A stretch of DNA of 58,956 bases, taken from NCBI GenBank assembly GCA_003116975.1, contig BGKB01000256.1:1-58956 (forward strand), in the 5' to 3' direction. The DNA is from Aurantiochytrium sp. KH105 (Eukaryota > Sar > Bigyra > Thraustochytrida > Thraustochytriidae). The notes beneath the pieces are model-generated. The model saw only the letters and a list, made by a program, of their open reading frames with translations, was not told the origin of the DNA and did no database searches. Position 1 is the stretch's first letter. Every line of letters starts with the position of its first letter. A program made the translations under genes and the position numbers. Of the stretch, positions 57,401-58,956 are shown one piece after another.

Positions 57401-57798
57401 CTTATGCTGCGCCACTTGGTTCCGCTGACTTTGGTAACATCACGAAAAGCGAGGACCCAGCCCTTGTTTCCACCGTAGACAGCCACCTGCACTTGTTCTT
57501 GTTTATTGGTATCACCGAAAGCAACATTCACGGTGCCCCACGATCCTCCTGCCGGGCGAAACTTGTATTTGATCCTGTTTCCTATGTAAGAGTATGCAAC
57601 CAAACAATCATTGTCGGAGTCACAAGCCACCGCCGGGTTAAAGTTGCCCCGATCAGATTGCGGAGATGCAAGAATCTCGCGAGCTCCCCATCCACTTGCC
57701 GCTTCGCCCGTTGCGTTGCTTGCCGCCAGCGCGAGAGTAATGACTGCCGCAAGCCATTCCCAAAGCCGCGCATTTGACCGTAACGTTTGCTTCATCAT
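51401..57798 (-). CDS. giant surface protein: sialidase-like propeller, beta-helix, EGF/GCC repeats, multi-TM C-terminus (split by assembly error)
   Basis: The gene reads as two frames only because 211 bases are repeated exactly across the N at 55715; without the 212 extra bases one frame of 2061 residues runs from the ATG at 57798 to 51401. That ATG starts a signal peptide (MMKQTLRSNARLWEW, then LAAVITLALAASNA). Residues about 30-450 form a sialidase-like propeller with an Asp-box (SKDDGQTWSD near 395). About 640-1190 is a right-handed beta-helix with GGAI/GGAV and FxxN repeats as in chlamydial Pmp proteins. Then an EGF-like unit (CPKTCSSTGTC), a fibronectin-like stretch, ephrin-receptor-type GCC repeats (CEECPRGTYV) and CREGHTGPYCSVC. 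About eight membrane helices fill 1565-1935, followed by a cytosolic tail. It is probably a cell-surface receptor or adhesin. Function is unknown; the C-terminal half resembles large TRP/GPCR-like stramenopile proteins. Confidence 0.8.
55504..55926. repeat. exact 211-bp direct repeat flanking an N: unmerged contig overlap
   Basis: Positions 55504-55714 and 55716-55926 are identical as far as I can read, separated only by N at 55715. The extra 212 bases are not a multiple of three and break the gene. Removing one copy and the N restores a frame of exactly 2062 codons. This is the pattern of two contig ends that overlap but were joined with a spacer. Confidence 0.95.
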
Positions 57799-58956
57799 AC
57801 CTGACACGCTGACGCGTCTCCTGTCCTTGCCGAAGTTATTCTCGGTTCTTGGCATCTTCGTGCTGCAATTAAGGTTTTGGCGCCAACTGTAATCGTTGCT
57901 CGCACACCAGGCTGACGAGCGCAACCAACCACTTCTTCTTGTCCTCGTTTTTCCAAAAACTTCTCAACTCGTTTTTGCTGTTATTTTGGTTTGGACAAAT
58001 AGCGAGTGCTCAAAGGCATGGATTGTACCGAACAAAGCCTGGATTGGTTGGGCTACGCTTGGTGAATTGCCGGGAGAAATATCCGTTTGCAATGACGCAG
58101 AGGTGCGAGAGCTTTCCAGAGGACTGACCACTTGAGGTTTTTGTTTGCTTTGAGACTGGTCAGTACAACACTGAATTGCTGCTCGCGGTCTGGAAGTTGG
58201 CACTGCAATGTCTCTAGCTCCGTTCAACGCCAGAAATCCGTTCATTGAATTACATGTACTCTTTCGTTTCTCTTTAAAGATACCTTTCAAAGCCTCGCCG
58301 CACGTGAGACCACCGAGTCCCCGCGCACATTCACATTGTGAAGTCTTGAAATGAGCAAGCCGTTCAAGTTGCGACTGAGTCACAATGGCCCTGATGCTTT
58401 CTCGCTCACGGCTTCTGCATGCTTGTAAAGGACGGCAAATCTTCATTTCAAGACGTCAGGTCGGGTATGCTTCCCATTTTCAGCAAAAGTGTCCTTACGT
58501 GTCGCCTCGACCTGCTTCTTGTGCTTTGTCTTGCATGGGTCTGCTCGTAGAGGCAAGGCGTATCATCTTCCAACGGACCGCGATTGCACAGCCAAGGTTG
58601 AATGCTTAAAAGCTTGAATAGAAAGTCGCTCTATTCAACAACACAAAGACTCGCGACCAGGACACTGGATCAGTCAACGGTGACCAAATTTGGGACACAT
58701 TGGTTGTGTCTTGATCGGTTGACAGTAGTATAATTTTGTAGGAGTATACGGAGGCGACATCGGAATCGGTGTGTCGAGTCTGCGCTCCATCGTAACGGTA
58801 TTGCTGTCTTTTTTGGACCTCTAGAAAGGTAATAGATGTTCGCGACGAGGAGGTCAAAATCAAGTAGGGAGGGAGTTAGCGGCGCACTGATGCATTGCAA
58901 CGAGCGGATTGCATCTGTACTGGGCGCGAATGAAAAAAGGACAATATATATAATTT
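57799..58956. other. region upstream of the surface protein gene
   Basis: It should contain the promoter of the minus-strand surface protein gene. A 160-codon minus frame (57964-58446) has one EGF-like Cys cluster (CECARGLGGLTCG) but otherwise no recognisable fold; it could be chance or an upstream exon. AT-rich sequence follows to the end. No other gene is supported. Confidence 0.4.

Noticed and set aside
1..58956. tRNA or rRNA genes
   Set aside because: I looked for TPsiC-arm-like GGTTCGA motifs paired with acceptor stems and for rRNA-like blocks and found none convincing; a covariance-model scan would be needed to exclude small RNAs.

Overview
The window is nuclear DNA from a compact, GC-rich, intron-poor microbial eukaryote. 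Evidence: a TOR kinase in one uninterrupted frame of 10.5 kb, a mitochondrial COX15, a CAF1 deadenylase, an importin-beta-like protein, a tubulin-tyrosine-ligase-like protein, many simple repeats (CAG, TTC, TCTG, GAAT) and no operon layout. Gene density, very long intronless frames and a huge sialidase/beta-helix/multi-TM surface protein suggest a stramenopile such as a thraustochytrid, but this is inference; no marker in the window settles the lineage. Two single N characters (5922 and 55715) mark contig joins.

Layout. 1-2.2 kb: simple repeats and a coiled-coil protein. 2.8-4.75 kb (-): a Crinkler-type protein with a PD-(D/E)XK nuclease-like domain and a degenerate kinase domain. 4.8-8.1 kb: a repeat island holding two copies of a two-gene block (one intact, one decayed and cut at an N) and two 26-bp satellite arrays in opposite orientation. 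8.2-9.1 kb (-): a multi-pass membrane protein. 9.4-10.9 kb (+): arsenite methyltransferase with a Cys-Cys repeat N-terminus. 11.7-12.75 kb (+): NIPA-type Mg transporter. 13.3-15.1 kb (+): TTL-like protein with a signal anchor. 15.6-26.0 kb (-): TOR kinase, followed by a tandem duplication that includes its last codons. 27.4-30.0 kb (+): importin-9-like protein. 30.65-33.05 kb (-): coiled-coil/WW-like protein. 33.7-35.8 kb (-): a fusion of methylthioribose kinase and a DUF2064 GT-A transferase. 36.2-37.5 kb (-): COX15. 38.7-40.5 kb: a decayed piggyBac-like transposon with terminal inverted repeats. 41.7-42.0 kb: a tandem duplication. 42.65-44.07 kb (+): CAF1 deadenylase. 45.7-48.4 kb (+): CHAT-domain protease with a large insertion between catalytic His and Cys. 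49.0-50.5 kb (-): a PlsC-family acyltransferase with one intron. 51.4-57.8 kb (-): a 2061-residue surface protein split in this assembly by an exact 211-bp repeat across an N.

Most genes are independent housekeeping units. The most interesting functional link is arsenic: an arsenite methyltransferase with a metallothionein-like tail lies about 23 kb from a protein that joins a kinase for 5-methylthioribose to a transferase family associated in bacteria with arsenosugar synthesis. The dimethylarsinoyl-deoxyribose intermediate of arsenosugar synthesis is a structural analogue of 5-methylthioribose, so the fusion is a plausible missing enzyme of arsenosugar assembly. This is a hypothesis; the fusion may equally serve methionine salvage. 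Other notable items are the split CHAT protease, the nuclease-pseudokinase protein beside the repeat island, and the duplicated TOR C-terminus.
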